From contig OV277857.1 of assembly GCA_922989275.2 (NCBI GenBank), forward strand, positions 5,766,001 to 5,830,000: 64,000 nt of DNA. The letters run 5' to 3'. The notes beneath the pieces are model-generated. The model was not told the origin of the DNA. It saw only the letters and a program-made list of their open reading frames with translations, and did no database searches. Position numbers and translations under genes: made by a program. Position 1 is the stretch's first letter, and every line of letters begins with the position of its first letter. This document shows positions 41,141-50,946 of this stretch, piece by piece. The stretch is from Gari tellinella. Lineage: Eukaryota; Mollusca; Bivalvia; Cardiida; Psammobiidae.

Positions 41141-41575
41141 TTTAGGGTTGTTTGGATAATATATTTGCAACCAAAACAACAGTACATGACATGATCAGAG
41201 GGCTCCTGTACAGTAGGAGTCCTCTTATCTAGGTATATGTTCTTTGCAATAGGACAAGTGGGTTCTTCACATGTACAGTGGAGAATCTGTTATTCTTTCC
41301 CGTTTAAACGCAAACGTACGCAAACGCAAAGCACTAAAACGAAGAAAAGAACAACTTTTGGACAATTCTGATAATTCTTGTTTATCTTGGTGGCAAACAG
41401 TTTGGAGCCTGATCAGACGCCGGGTTACCCGGCGTCTGATCTGGCTCCAAACTGTTTGCACTGGAAATAATAGTTTTAGTGTAAACGCGTTTATTGGGAA
41501 AGAATAACAGATTCTCCACTGTATGCCGTTTGCAATAACGCGTATATGCGTCACCAGGGATCAAAGGATAAATCA
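41141..41575 (+). mobile_element. Family E MITE remnant carrying a nested family A copy
   Basis: ATTTAGGGTTGTTTGGATAA, palindrome ATCAGAGGGCTCCTGTACAG with mirror, TAGGACAAGTGGGTTCTTCA, then after the A insertion CGCGTATATGCGTCACCAGG GATCAAAGG. Confidence 0.6.
41274..41523 (-). mobile_element. Family A MITE (250 bp) nested in family E
   Basis: TACAGTGGAGAATCTGTTAT to CAGATTCTCCACTGTA, TA on both sides, intact core. Confidence 0.9.
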
Positions 41576-42083
41576 TTACCCTCTTTGATCCATACCTACA
41601 TACATGATTATACAGTAAATTGTCACTACATAACCACTCAAAGATAACGTAGTTTGTAAAACATGCATGTTGTTGCTGTAAATTACACTATGTTCAAACA
41701 GAATGTTCGTGCAATCCTAGCAAATGTCTCATATTAATTGGTTTGTTTGGTCGTAACGTCGCTTTTCTTAGTGCTCTAATGTCTTACCGTTAGTATATAC
41801 ACATATTTGTACAAAACATTAAATGAAAATTTATTATATTTGGATTTAACATACTAAAAACCTACATCATAGGTTCCCTGATTTAATCACTTATTGCTCA
41901 GTCAATATTTACGCATGTATGTATGTGTAAAACGATTATATCGTCGAAACTAAAATATGCAATAAGATGTTGTACCATGTAGGAGAATTGAACATACACT
42001 ATGTGAACAGTGCCCTTGACAAATGTAACTACCTGAAATGTTTTTGTCAATATTCCAGATAGGGAATTAAATTAATATTAATA
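41576..42083. other. No feature recognised
   Basis: AT-rich; no repeat family seen up to the Penelope fragment. Confidence 0.5.
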
Positions 42084-42098
42084 TATAAACTGCTCTTT

Positions 42099-42134
42099 TC
42101 TAATATTTCGACCTCTAAGGGCCTTTTTCAAAGA
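42099..42134 (-). ncRNA. Decayed hammerhead-ribozyme-like motif, antisense
   Basis: Read on the minus strand: TTGAAAA for the CUGANGA box (two changes at otherwise invariant positions), an extra A, a short stem II (GGCC with GGUC), GAAA (plus 42106-42109), the self-complementary ATAT at the stem III position (42103-42106), and a 3-bp stem I (AGA with TCT). The architecture matches the better motif at 42807 but is probably inactive. Confidence 0.4.
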
Positions 42135-42793
42135 CAAACACACGTCACATTTTTGTTACATGCATTCAGCAATAAAATCAAATATTACCTTAAATGGGCT
42201 ATTCAGAAAGTGACATCCAAACTCTCAACGTCAAAAAACAAGACTAAAAATGTTAACTCCAGAAAGAAAGACTCTAAGGGCAATATAGTCCTGTCTTTCA
42301 TCAAAAGAAAAGCTGAAACTTTGAGAAGGGTGTTTGGCAAACACAATATAAACGTGTGTTGCAAGCCCCATAGGACACTAAGACATATCCTAGTACACCC
42401 AAAAGACAAGTCAATGAAACAGGATATATGTGGCCCTATATACCATATTAAATACGAAAGCAGGAGGAAGATCAGTGCGAACAAGACTACATCGGTGAGA
42501 CAGAAGGGAATTTGAAAGCGAGATTCATGAAGCATAGACGGCCCAGCTCCAGTACAAGTGAGGTATCACGTCATATTCATAAAGACTCCCCAGGAGATTA
42601 CGTGTCTCATGAATCAATGACAATTCTAGATCCCCAACCCTCATGGTTTTAGCGGGGGGTAAAGGAAGCAGTGTACATCAGGGCACACAAACCTGCGCTC
42701 AACAAGGACGGGGACCGATACAACCTCCCGCACATCTGGGACTCGACATTAACATCGCTCACGAAGGCCTCGAGTGGTGTTTATCCCCAATGA
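42135..42793 (+). pseudogene. Penelope-like retroelement: linker and GIY-YIG endonuclease, broken
   Basis: The 3' end of a Penelope-like element polyprotein, whose full form has a reverse transcriptase followed by a GIY-YIG nuclease. Frame 1 (about 42135-42470) gives the linker with TLRRVFGKHNINVCCKPHRT and ILVHPKDK, then GPIYHIKY, the GIY-type strand. After a frameshift near 42460-42475, frame 2 gives DYIGETEGNLKARFMKHRR (YIG strand and conserved Arg/His helix), SEVSRHIHKDSPG, TILDPQPSWF, a stop codon at 42650-42652, then RGVKEAVYIRAHKPALNKDG and RYNLPHIWDS, ending at TGA 42791-42793. The reverse transcriptase itself is absent (5' truncation). One frameshift and one stop make it non-functional. 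The family call rests on recognising these motifs and their order. Confidence 0.82.
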
Positions 42794-42806
42794 GAAGTCA
42801 AATCAG

Positions 42807-42847
42807 TTGGCTGACGAAGTCCGAAGTACCCGGACGAAAGCTACCAG
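42807..42847 (+). ncRNA. Candidate small hammerhead ribozyme, 3' of the Penelope fragment
   Basis: CTGACGA (42811-42817) fits CUGANGA. One extra A follows, then a perfect 5-bp stem II (GTCCG 42819-42823 with CGGAC 42831-42835, 7-nt loop) and GAAA (42836-42839). The next bases give the self-complementary AGCT (42839-42842) in place of a stem III hairpin, then A as the cleavage-site base. Stem I is TTGG (42807-42810) with CCAG (42844-42847). Penelope-like elements are known to carry small hammerheads that lack a stem III loop and can work as dimers. Cleavage activity is inferred. The extra A departs from the textbook core. Confidence 0.6.
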
Positions 42848-42860
42848 GTAAAACTTTCTA

Positions 42861-43400
42861 CATTTTTGTGTGAATTTGAAAAGTTTAGACTTTAAATTAT
42901 ATGAATAATACCAAACAGTTAAATCTTCATCAAAACATTATTTTTGTTATAATCTATAAATGATATACCGTAAGTGGTAAAGAATAGTACAAGCTTGAAA
43001 AACATAATTTCTCTGCTTAAAATGAGACTGGATTAGCGAGGTAAAATATGTAGAAGAAAATATGTGACTTTCGTAAAGACAGGTGACAGTTAGATGCAGG
43101 ATAATAGTAATGCAGAAGCTCCTCCTGGAACTTCCGACATTACATGTATTCACAGAGACCGTCCTACCTTGCTGTGGTAGCCAAGAACTTAAAACAAACT
43201 GACAACGCGGTGGTTATGATACCATGCGCTACTTCGCAACGAATGAGATTAGCCGAAATCTTCCTGAAATCAGCGTCATCTCATATCATCATCCCTCATC
43301 ATTCATCGGCGCTATATGACCTATTTTGTGTCGCACTGCCGTGAAATCCAATTTATCCATCCATCCATTGCACGTATCTTGCATTTTAGCAGTCTGTTAT
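42861..43400. other. No feature recognised
   Basis: Possible M2-like trace (AGACAGGTGACAGTTAGATG, AAGCTCCTCCTGG) near 43077-43125; otherwise nothing. Confidence 0.45.
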
Positions 43401-43650
43401 TACAGTGGAGAATCTGTTATTCTTTCCCGTTTAAACGCAAACGTACGCAAACGCAAAGCACTAAAACGTAGAAAAGAACCACTTTTGGACAATTCTGATA
43501 TTTCATGTTTATCTTGGTGGCAAACAGTTTGGAGCCTGATCAGACGCCGGGTTACCCGGCGTCTGATCTGGCTCCAAACTGTTTGCACTGCAAATAATAG
43601 TTTTAGCGTAAACGCGTTTATTGGGAAAGAATAACACATTCTCCACTGTA
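43401..43650 (-). mobile_element. Family A MITE (250 bp)
   Basis: TACAGTGGAGAATCTGTTAT to ACACATTCTCCACTGTA with intact core. Confidence 0.9.
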
Positions 43651-43714
43651 TGCGTCTTCAGTAACCATTTATTAGCAAAGAGAGCATATGGTTTGGAATT
43701 GAGACCTTTGGATA

Positions 43715-43882
43715 TTAATCCTTTCACTCTAAATGACCATTTAAAGCGCGTTTGAAAACAGTTTGGGTCAGAGAAAAGAGAGAAACAGGGTTTGGAAGGG
43801 GCATTCGATATACTTGCTTTTGAAAAGGCCCCCTGATCAGACGCCGCGCAACGCGGCGTCTGATCAGGTGGCCGTTTCATAA
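43715..43882 (+). mobile_element. Family N remnant with altered core
   Basis: TTAATCCTTTCACTCTAAAT, AAAGCGCGTTTGAAAACAGT, an unrelated 60-base insertion, then palindrome CCCCTGATCAGACGCCGCGC with mirror. The N tail is replaced by P-like sequence. Confidence 0.55.
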
Positions 43883-43889
43883 AACTTCT

Positions 43890-44010
43890 TACGGCAAAAT
43901 CGATCGTGAGTCAAAACTTTAAAATATATTTAATTTCTGATTTCTCTATCTAATCCTTTCTTGTGTCATCTCTTTTCAAGACGATTCCAAAGAGATGACA
44001 CAAGACAGTA
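43890..44010. repeat. Family P hairpin
   Basis: TTCTTACGGCAAAATCGATC, then arms CTTGTGTCATCTCTT and AAGAGATGACACAAG around ACGATTCC. Same design as the hairpins at 28418 and 28640. Confidence 0.6.
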
Positions 44011-44215
44011 TTAACAAGATCGTGATATTTATAATGGAATGAATTTTGAGACTGAAATTCTATTAAATTATATATATTGACAATTAAGTGCTTATCTAAT
44101 ATTAAACGCAATAATCTTTATGTAACTATGATTTCCTTCTAGCATACATGTAACAAAACATCCAATTTCATTTCTGCTGCACACGTTCAAGCCAGCGATT
44201 TATTCCTCGATAAGC

Positions 44216-44458
44216 TATAGTGAGGAAGACGTTATTTTCCCCAATTAACACGTTTACAACTATTATTTCTATTGCAAACAGTTTGTAGCCAGATCAGACG
44301 CCGGGTAACCCGGCGTCTGACCAAACTCCAAACTGTTTGCACTTCAGATTTTTAAAAAGATCAGAATTATAAGCACGTTGTTATTTTCTTCATTTCATTA
44401 CAATGCGTTTACGTTTTTGCGTTATAACGGGGGGGGGGGATAATACTTCTCCACTGTA
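44216..44458 (+). mobile_element. Family A MITE, older copy
   Basis: TATAGTGAGGAAGACGTTAT to ACTTCTCCACTGTA. Core GTTTGTAGCCAGATCAGACG with GGCGTCTGACCAAACTCC. A nine- or ten-base G run replaces the GGGAAAG block. Confidence 0.7.
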
Positions 44459-44535
44459 ACCATATGTTTCATTCTTTCCCTGACGGAGAGGCATGACCCA
44501 GCATATACCCCGTGTCTGTTCTACAAACTATAAGT

Positions 44536-44743
44536 TACAGTAAAACTTCCCTATTATGACCACAAACTATTTTAATAAGTTTGTGTTTAAGGCAGGTGCC
44601 TGCTTAAAGCAAGGTAAATGTAAAACAGAAAGCTCCGTTAGGAGCTTTCTGTTTTACGTTCACCTTGCTTTAAGTTCCACATTGTCATTTATATTATCAA
44701 AAAGCCTTCTTTTTAGTGGTCGTAGCAGAGCGGTGTAACTGTA
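44536..44743 (+). mobile_element. Family G MITE, full copy
   Basis: TACAGTAAAACTTCCCTATT to GCAGAGCGGTGTAACTGTA, 208 bp. M2-type palindrome (AAGGTAAATGTAAAACAGAA, AGCTCCGTTAGGAGCT, mirror). Confidence 0.8.
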
Positions 44744-45271
44744 TTATCCCACAGACTCAGACCAATAACGCATGCATGGCTTAAAATCTTACAACATATG
44801 GGACAATGAACCGGAGAAATGCCAAACTTAATCTGATGAGAAATGTCTGAAAAATGTAGCCTAAGAAAGTGACATTAGTAGGATCTGGCTTTAATCCAGC
44901 AATCCCAGTAATGTTAAACAAGTTGCGTGAACAGAATTGACAAAAGCCTTGTATGAGACCATAGCAGGTCCTGATTTCAACATTGTCACAGATTTTCATG
45001 ACAATTCTGATCGACAGTCGCAATAATCGATATAATTCAATGGCGCTGTCTTTTCAAATGCAAGTCTATCGAATGCCCCTTCCGAATCTGTTGCTCTTTT
45101 TTCCCAGAGCCACATGTAATAGTGCAAATTGTCTATATCTAAATGTATGACAGCTTAATGCAAGATGAAAATAAAGAAGAAAGGGACTCTCTGATATATT
45201 TTTCTTTTAATTTAATCTGTCTCGTTCAGTCATATAACTCAAAATCATCAATAAATAATTAAGTATGGTGC
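44744..45271. other. No feature recognised
   Basis: An 80-codon reverse frame (44781-45023) has no known motif. A possible half M2 (CAGCTTAATGCAAGATGAAA) lies near 45150. Confidence 0.45.
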
Positions 45272-45518
45272 TTAACCATTTCACTCTCAATGACGCTTGA
45301 CAGCGCGTTTGCAAAAAGTTTGAATCCTGATCAGACGCCGCATAACTTGGCGTCTGATCAGGACCAAAACTGTATGACACCCTTATCGATATATTTAAGT
45401 CATTCAAACTTAAATCTAACTTTGAAATGTGTCTTACAGACAACAATACTACAGCAGACGACAATAAAGAGGTGAATGTGTAAATATCTCCAGAATAATT
45501 TGGCCATGAACAGGTTGA
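45272..45518 (+). mobile_element. Family N MITE
   Basis: TTAACCATTTCACTCTCAAT, AGCGCGTTTGCAAAAAGTTT, core with GAATCCTGATCAGACGCCGC, TCTTACAGACAACAATACTA, AGCAGACGACAATAAAGAGG, end CCATGAACAGGTTG. Confidence 0.7.
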
Positions 45519-45532
45519 TATTCGGCAAGAGC

Positions 45533-45782
45533 TACAGTGGAGAATGTGTTATTCTTTCCCAATAAACGCGTTTACGCTAAAACTATTATTTGCAGTGCAA
45601 ACAGTTTGGAGCCAGATCAGACGCCGGGAGACCCGGCGTCTGATCAGGCTCTAAACTGTTTGCCACCAAGATAAACATGAAATATCAGAATTGTCCAAAA
45701 GTTGTTCTTTTCTACGTTTTAGCGCTTTGCGTTTGCGTACGTTTGCGTTTAAACGGGAAAGAATAACAGATTCTCCACTGTA
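45533..45782 (+). mobile_element. Family A MITE (250 bp)
   Basis: TACAGTGGAGAATGTGTTAT to CAGATTCTCCACTGTA. The loop reads GGGAGACCC instead of GGGTAACCC. Confidence 0.9.
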
Positions 45783-46154
45783 ATTGACAAGGCTTTGTTT
45801 AAGATATGCACTATTTCAAACAAAATGTTAACTACTGATACAAGCCCGATGATATCCAGAGGATTCCTTCCCAAGTCAACATACACATGTGGATAACACT
45901 TATGTACTTTTAAATCCTAAACCAGCTTGACTGAATTATAGGTAAATCTGTTCTAAATCTTTCGATTTGTAAAGTCCCTAGATAGTATTTAAAATTCAAA
46001 ATAGTGCGACAAAAACAAAAAGATTACTTGACAGCTTTATACTTACATGTACGCAGTTTTCACATATACTAATTTGCTATACATATCGTTTAAAGAAAGA
46101 AAACCAACAGTACAATCTCTATTACAAACACTAAAAAGAAGACTAAATTATTGT
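45783..46154. other. No feature recognised
   Basis: AT-rich; no element borders. Confidence 0.5.
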
Positions 46155-46312
46155 ATAAAATACAGGTGACGGCTTAAAGCAAGGTGACAGTAAAACATAA
46201 AGCTCCTTTAGGAGCTTTCTGTTTTACTGTCACCTTACTTTAAGCAGACACCTATCTTAAACATCTAATGAATAGCATACTTTAGTAGTCGTTTTACAGA
46301 GGTTTTACTGTA
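46155..46312 (+). mobile_element. Family G MITE, 5' end lost
   Basis: ACAGGTGACGGCTTAAAGCA, palindrome GGTGACAGTAAAACATAAAG, CTCCTTTAGGAGC, mirror; right end ACAGAGGTTTTACTGTA. Confidence 0.7.
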
Positions 46313-46844
46313 CGTTAGAACTCTGATAACTCATGCACGCGTATCCGTACTCCCGAACTAACTCGTTTTTGTTCAGCTGAATGTCCATAACTCGATCTCT
46401 ATCGAAAGTATATATTTTTCGTAGTAAAAAGTGAAATAACCAATCTTTTAATTCGAAATCAGGATGACGTCGACTAAGGCCAGTTCACTGTATCTGGTTC
46501 GACTGTCATTATGTTCAGACCAATGCCATTGAATTTCGTTTAATTTAATACCATATTCAAGTTGTTCGGATTGTCAACAGTATCTTTTTTACTATTATTA
46601 TATAATAATACTTTTCGTTTCCTCTAATGCTAAACCCAATGATATCTGTTAGTGTTAAGCCTCTGCAAAAGCCCCAAGCATATTTTACATAAGTGTATAT
46701 ATTACTTTGTCAACAGCGAAGCAAAGTAATATAAAATCGAAGAAGGAAACCCGTTGGAAACAGTAATGGTCCGATGTTATATAGGTTTTGAGTTGCATCT
46801 GAGATCTTTTTTAGGAAACGGCAAATATCTCTTAAAAGCAGCAT
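46313..46844. other. No firm feature; small hairpin at 46699-46732
   Basis: ATATTACTTTG pairs with CAAAGTAATAT around a 12-base loop. Words such as ATAACTCGATCTCTATCGAA recall pogo ends but do not form a clear pair. Confidence 0.35.
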
Positions 46845-47005
46845 ACTATGGCGTCTGTTCAGAGTCTACACTTTTTGCTGATAGGGGTTTCAATATAAAA
46901 CAAAACGAAACTAAATATTTAGACCATTACAACCATTACACCAAGCATGGGCTACTTTAATATATGAGCCTTGAAGAATTCACTTGGCATAAATTGGATA
47001 AGGTT
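46845..47005 (+). mobile_element. Family F MITE, right half
   Basis: ATGGCGTCTGTTCAGAGTCT, TTTGCTGATAGGGGTTTCAA, AAAACAAAACGAAACTAAAT, TTCACTTGGCATAAATTGG. The left half is missing. Confidence 0.65.
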
Positions 47006-47092
47006 AAGTGTCTGCATGTTTTGCAATATTCGTCTACAAAGTTTGTCTTCTGAAACAAAGTTTACATTTTTAAGACATTTTCGTTCCTAGAC

Positions 47093-47341
47093 TACAGGTG
47101 AGAACACGTTATTCGTTCCCAATAAACGCGTTTACGCTAGAAGTATTTCCAATGCAAACAATTTGGAGCCAGATCAGACGCCGGGTTACCCGGCGTCTGA
47201 TCGGGCTCCAAACTGTTTGCCACTCAGATTGTAATAGATAGTCGGAATTGTCGAAAAGTTGTCATTTTCTCCATTTAACTGCAATGCGTTTGCGTTTCGT
47301 TTTATTTTAAAACGGGAAATAATAACGTTTTCTCTACTGTA
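47093..47341 (+). mobile_element. Family A MITE, older copy (249 bp)
   Basis: TACAGGTGAGAACACGTTAT to ACGTTTTCTCTACTGTA. Core CAATTTGGAGCCAGATCAGA with mirror CTGATCGGGCTCC. Confidence 0.8.
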
Positions 47342-47780
47342 TCATCAGAGTGTCAGATACATGTAGTATGGAACAAAACATTTGGCAATAGTTATAACAA
47401 TAGTTTCTTCCGCAGCGTGCAGAAAGGTTAAACTAAACTTCGCTCAATTTCACGGACAAATTAACGATGCACATTCTGATCATTTACGTACGAATGAAGC
47501 AATAAACAGTCTGGCAAACCTAATTTCATTTATGAAAAAGAGCTTTCTTGGAATATTTTAATCAAAATGATAACTTGAGATACATATTACGAGTTATCAT
47601 ATCCATTTGATTTGGGTTCATATTCCATTATGACTAAGTCGGGTCTGTCTAGATGGCCTCCTCTATATTTGATGCATGTGTAACCATTATCTTTCGATAT
47701 ATATAATGTCAATATGATAGTATATGGTCCACCCCGTTAGACTTATTGCATTTGAAACAGTTTAAACCAATCCAAGATAT
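47342..47780. other. No feature recognised
   Basis: Nothing supported. Confidence 0.5.
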
Positions 47781-48022
47781 TACAATTGAGAAGACGTTAT
47801 TCGTTCCCAATAAATGCGTTTACACTAAGACTATTATTTGTATTGCAAACAGTATTGAGCCCGGTCAGACGCCACGTAACCCGGCGTGTGAGCATTCTTC
47901 AAACTGTTACTCAGATTGATATAGGTACATGTAGTCTGATTGTCAAAATTATTGTCCTTTTCTAAAATATCTTGCACCGCTATTGCGTTTAAACATAAAA
48001 GTAAAACGTCTTCTTAACTGTA
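47781..48022 (+). mobile_element. Family A MITE, old copy
   Basis: TACAATTGAGAAGACGTTAT to CGTCTTCTTAACTGTA. Decayed core (GAGCCCGGTCAGACGCCACG, TAACCCGGCGTGTGAGC). Confidence 0.7.
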
Positions 48023-48069
48023 TGCAGCATGTATACTGAGCAAGTATATAACATGTTACATTATGCATC

Positions 48070-48265
48070 AATGAAATTTAAAATGGAGAATTCCGATTCT
48101 AATTTTTTCTTGTTCATTTTTGTTTTTACTATTATGAGGTGGTTTTTATTTTTCATTATATTTTAGATATGAATAAAAACTGCTCAGACCCTGATTAGAT
48201 AGCTCTTTTAGGAACCCTCTTGTCTGGGTTTACACTGTTTGGGTAAGACGAGTAAAATATACACA
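48070..48265 (+). mobile_element. Family E MITE, decayed
   Basis: AAAATGGAGAATTCCGATTC, TTGTTCATTTTTGTTTTTAC, CTCAGACCCTGATTAGATAG, CTCTTTTAGGAACCCTCTTG, TCTGGGTTTACACTGTTTGG. Confidence 0.5.
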
Positions 48266-48325
48266 GGTATACTGTTTGCGAATATATGTACGAGTATACT
48301 CAACTCTATGGTTGAATGTGGTACT

Positions 48326-48575
48326 TATAGTGGAGAATCTGTTATTCTTTCCCGTTTAAACGCAAACGTACGCAAACGCAAAGCGCTAAATCGTAGAAAA
48401 GAACAACTTTTGGACAATTCTGATATTTCATGTTTATCTTGGTGGCAAACAGTTTGGAGCCTGATCAGACGCCGGGTTACCCGGCGTCTGATCTGGCTTC
48501 AAACTGTTTGCACTGCAAATAATAGTTTTAGCGTAAACGCGTTTATTGGGAAAGAATAACACATTCTCCACTGTA
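48326..48575 (-). mobile_element. Family A MITE (250 bp)
   Basis: TATAGTGGAGAATCTGTTAT to ACACATTCTCCACTGTA with intact core. Confidence 0.9.
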
Positions 48576-48605
48576 CATGTGACAAAATGGGTAGATGATA
48601 GTAGG

Positions 48606-48890
48606 GTGTCAAACAGTTTAGACCCCAACCTAGTCCTAAGGTTTAGAGACTTTAAGTTGAATCTGAGATCGTTCTCAAGCATTTGATTGGTCAGGTTTGA
48701 GCTCTTGTTTAAATCTGACGTACATGTAACAATTTCTTGAGAACAATCTCAGACACAGCGCGAATTTTGCCTCCAAACTGACCCATCAAATGCTTGAGAA
48801 TAATCTAACTCTCAACTCAAAGTCTTTATAACGATTGATCCTGACATCGCCACTCTGACACGGCGTCTGGTCTGGGTCAACACGGTTAGT
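48606..48890. repeat. M1 core interrupted by a family H palindrome
   Basis: GTGTCAAACAGTTTAGACCC (left arm) and ACACGGCGTCTGGTCTGGGT (right arm) flank H sequence (48629-48846: TTGATTGGTCAGGTTTGAGC, TTGAGAACAATCTCAGAC). H has an extra right-arm copy with CTGACCCATCAAATGCTTGA. Confidence 0.5.
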
Positions 48891-49360
48891 AAAAACAAAC
48901 AATATCAATTTCGCATAGCATTGCGTATATGCATTTTCATGTATCTATAATATCCAACAAGCGAATGGAATATGCATAATCACAAACCAAAGAAAATAGC
49001 TATAGAAATGTAGCGAGTGTAAAACACAACACGGAAGTAGATCTATGTCGATCAGAAATGACGTCAAAAGTTTACAGCTCATTTCTGACGTCATTTCATC
49101 GATGTCATTAAGCCCGGTTTTCCTGGAGCGGTGCTCATATAGAGCTATATGCCATTCAGTCTTTGTAAAACTTTTATATACGTTTGAACACCCTGTCTCA
49201 CTTTAATTTTGGATTTAGAATTAGGTCGACAATAGCCAGTTCGGGTTTCCAAAAGACTGCGTAAATACAGTTCTTTAAGATTGTGTTTATTTAATTACAT
49301 CTTTGTTCGGCGTGCTGCCGTGTGCTTACATGTAAAAAATGGATAGTTGCGTGTTTTAAT
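48891..49360. other. No element; twin CRE hairpin at 49051-49098
   Basis: TGACGTCA occurs at 49059-49066 and 49086-49093 inside an inverted AGAAATGACGTCA / TGACGTCATTTC arrangement. This is the ATF/CREB consensus. Whether it is used is unknown. Confidence 0.45.
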
Positions 49361-49361
49361 C

Positions 49362-49575
49362 CCGTCACGTTCATGGCGTCATACTATATTGTTTTGACGT
49401 CATTTGCTTAAAACAACTATCGTCTGCTTTTCATTCCAAAACTTAACTTTTAGGCAAATTAAACAACGTTATATCGTAATGAGTGTCATACATAGCGATA
49501 CGACGCCTGATCAGGATCTACAGTGTTTGCAAATAGCCATTGTACTAGAAGCTCGACAGTTAAAAGTGATGGCGT
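49362..49575 (-). mobile_element. Family D2 MITE, decayed
   Basis: CCCGTCACGTTCATGGCGTC, TTTTGACGTCATTTGCTTAA, AACTATCGTCTGCTTTTCAT, and a half core (GACGCCTGATCAGGATCTAC AGTGTTTGCAA). Confidence 0.5.
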
Positions 49576-49645
49576 TAAAATTGAATTTCTTAATATTTAT
49601 TTCGCCAAATTATAATTATTATATTGAATGTTTGCATAGCTGATA

Positions 49646-49926
49646 CCATGGCTGCCATTTCTCCGGAATGTTCTTAAATCATCGGATTTTTATCCTAGCT
49701 GATGTAAGCTTAAAGCAGGTTGAAAGTAAAGCAGAATGCGCAATAAGGCGCATTCTGCTTTTCTTCCAACCTAGTTTAAGAGGTCATCTGCTTTGCTTTC
49801 AGACTGCTTTGATAAGTTGTCATATGTCTTCAAAACTAGAAACAGACTATTGAGTAAAGGACTAAAGAAAAAAATGAAACATTTGGAAATCTTAGGATTT
49901 TTCTCATTCAATTTATGGCAGCCCTG
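49646..49926 (+). mobile_element. Family L element with M2 core
   Basis: CCATGGCTGCCATTTCTCCG to TTTATGGCAGCCCTG. Contains a family C-type M2 palindrome (CTTAAAGCAGGTTGAAAGTA, GCGCAATAAGGCGC, mirror) and C sequence (TTCAAAACTAGAAACAGACT), plus TTTGGAAATCTTAGGATTTT shared with other L copies. Confidence 0.6.
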
Positions 49927-50307
49927 ACTGATACTATACTGCACTGCGTAGATTGCAACAGTACTACATGTATATTGCATCCAACCCTAAATTATAGGCA
50001 TTGTATTTCGTGTCACTGGTTTTCAAACTTAATGGCATTCTTTGTAAATTGTTACTTTAGAATGAATGACAAGCACTCGATATTTCAGACAGGTGATTTA
50101 TTCCATTTCTCTGTACATTAATTGTTAGGTTTTAAACACTTAGCGCATTAGGAAAACTGGGACTTTTCTCGCAACCCAGAACTTTTATAGCAATTAAACT
50201 GAAGCCTCGCTTTTGTGACAACTAGTGAAATAAGTTAACATTCAGATAAAACACAGATACTGCATCTCATCTGGAACCAAACTGTTTGCCACTTTAGCTG
50301 CATTCGC
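49927..50307. other. No feature recognised
   Basis: A trace of an M1 right arm (CTGGAACCAAACTGTTTGCC) near 50272-50292. Otherwise nothing. Confidence 0.45.
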
Positions 50308-50534
50308 TTAACCCATTTGTGCCAACGATCCCATATATTGGACATAGGCAATCAGTGAAGACTGTGATCAGACGCCGCATAATGCGGCGTCTGATCAGAG
50401 TCTACACTGTTTGCTGATAGGAATTTCAATATAAAACAAAATGAAAATGAATTTTTTGACCAGGCATCCCTTTGAAAAAATGGACTAATCCAATATATAA
50501 ACATGGAAGAATTTACTGGGCACAAATGGGTTAA
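50308..50534 (+). mobile_element. Family F piggyBac-like MITE, full copy
   Basis: TTAACCCATTTGTGCCAACG to GGGCACAAATGGGTTAA, 227 bp, TTAA at both ends. Core GTGATCAGACGCCGCATAAT with mirror; AAACAAAATGAAAATGAATT tail. Confidence 0.85.
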
Positions 50535-50946
50535 GGCACTACATATAAAAGGTATATCTTCATGTGTTCTGATATTTCTATATCCCAAATGCAATAAAAC
50601 TATTGTTCTAAATTTCTTGACAACAATGCACTTTTCTCCTAATGGAAACGTAAACGAAATTTTAAAAAAAAATCAAATGTAAAATTATAAAATAACCAAT
50701 AGTATAGTGTTCCCCCTTTCAATTAAAGACATGTGAACTGTTGTTGCTTTTAAACTAATTTAATAAGTGTATTATGTATATGAACCGAAAATACTGTAGT
50801 AATAAGAGAGACATTGGGTGTAAATCTCCTACAGTGTGCATTAACCAAATATTTTAGGTTCAGTGATAAACTCCACCATTTCAGTTTGACGGTTAGCAAA
50901 AGCAAGAGACAATTCCAAAGTATTAGAGATTTACTTGTATTGCATC
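50535..50946. other. No feature recognised
   Basis: AT-rich. Confidence 0.5.

Noticed and set aside
41267..41554. Overlapping 78-95-codon frames on both strands, with close copies at 24670, 34156, 43326 and 48239
   Set aside because: All are translations of the 250-bp family A element. Similarity follows element copy number, not protein conservation.
42643..42873. A separate 76-codon gene in the Penelope region
   Set aside because: It is an out-of-frame reading of the GIY-YIG C-terminal segment; the correct frame gives KEAVYIRAHKPALNKDG.
46313..46514. A second pogo-like MITE
   Set aside because: Words such as GATAACTC and GGTTCGACTG recall pogo ends, but I could not pair a left and right terminal repeat with TA borders.
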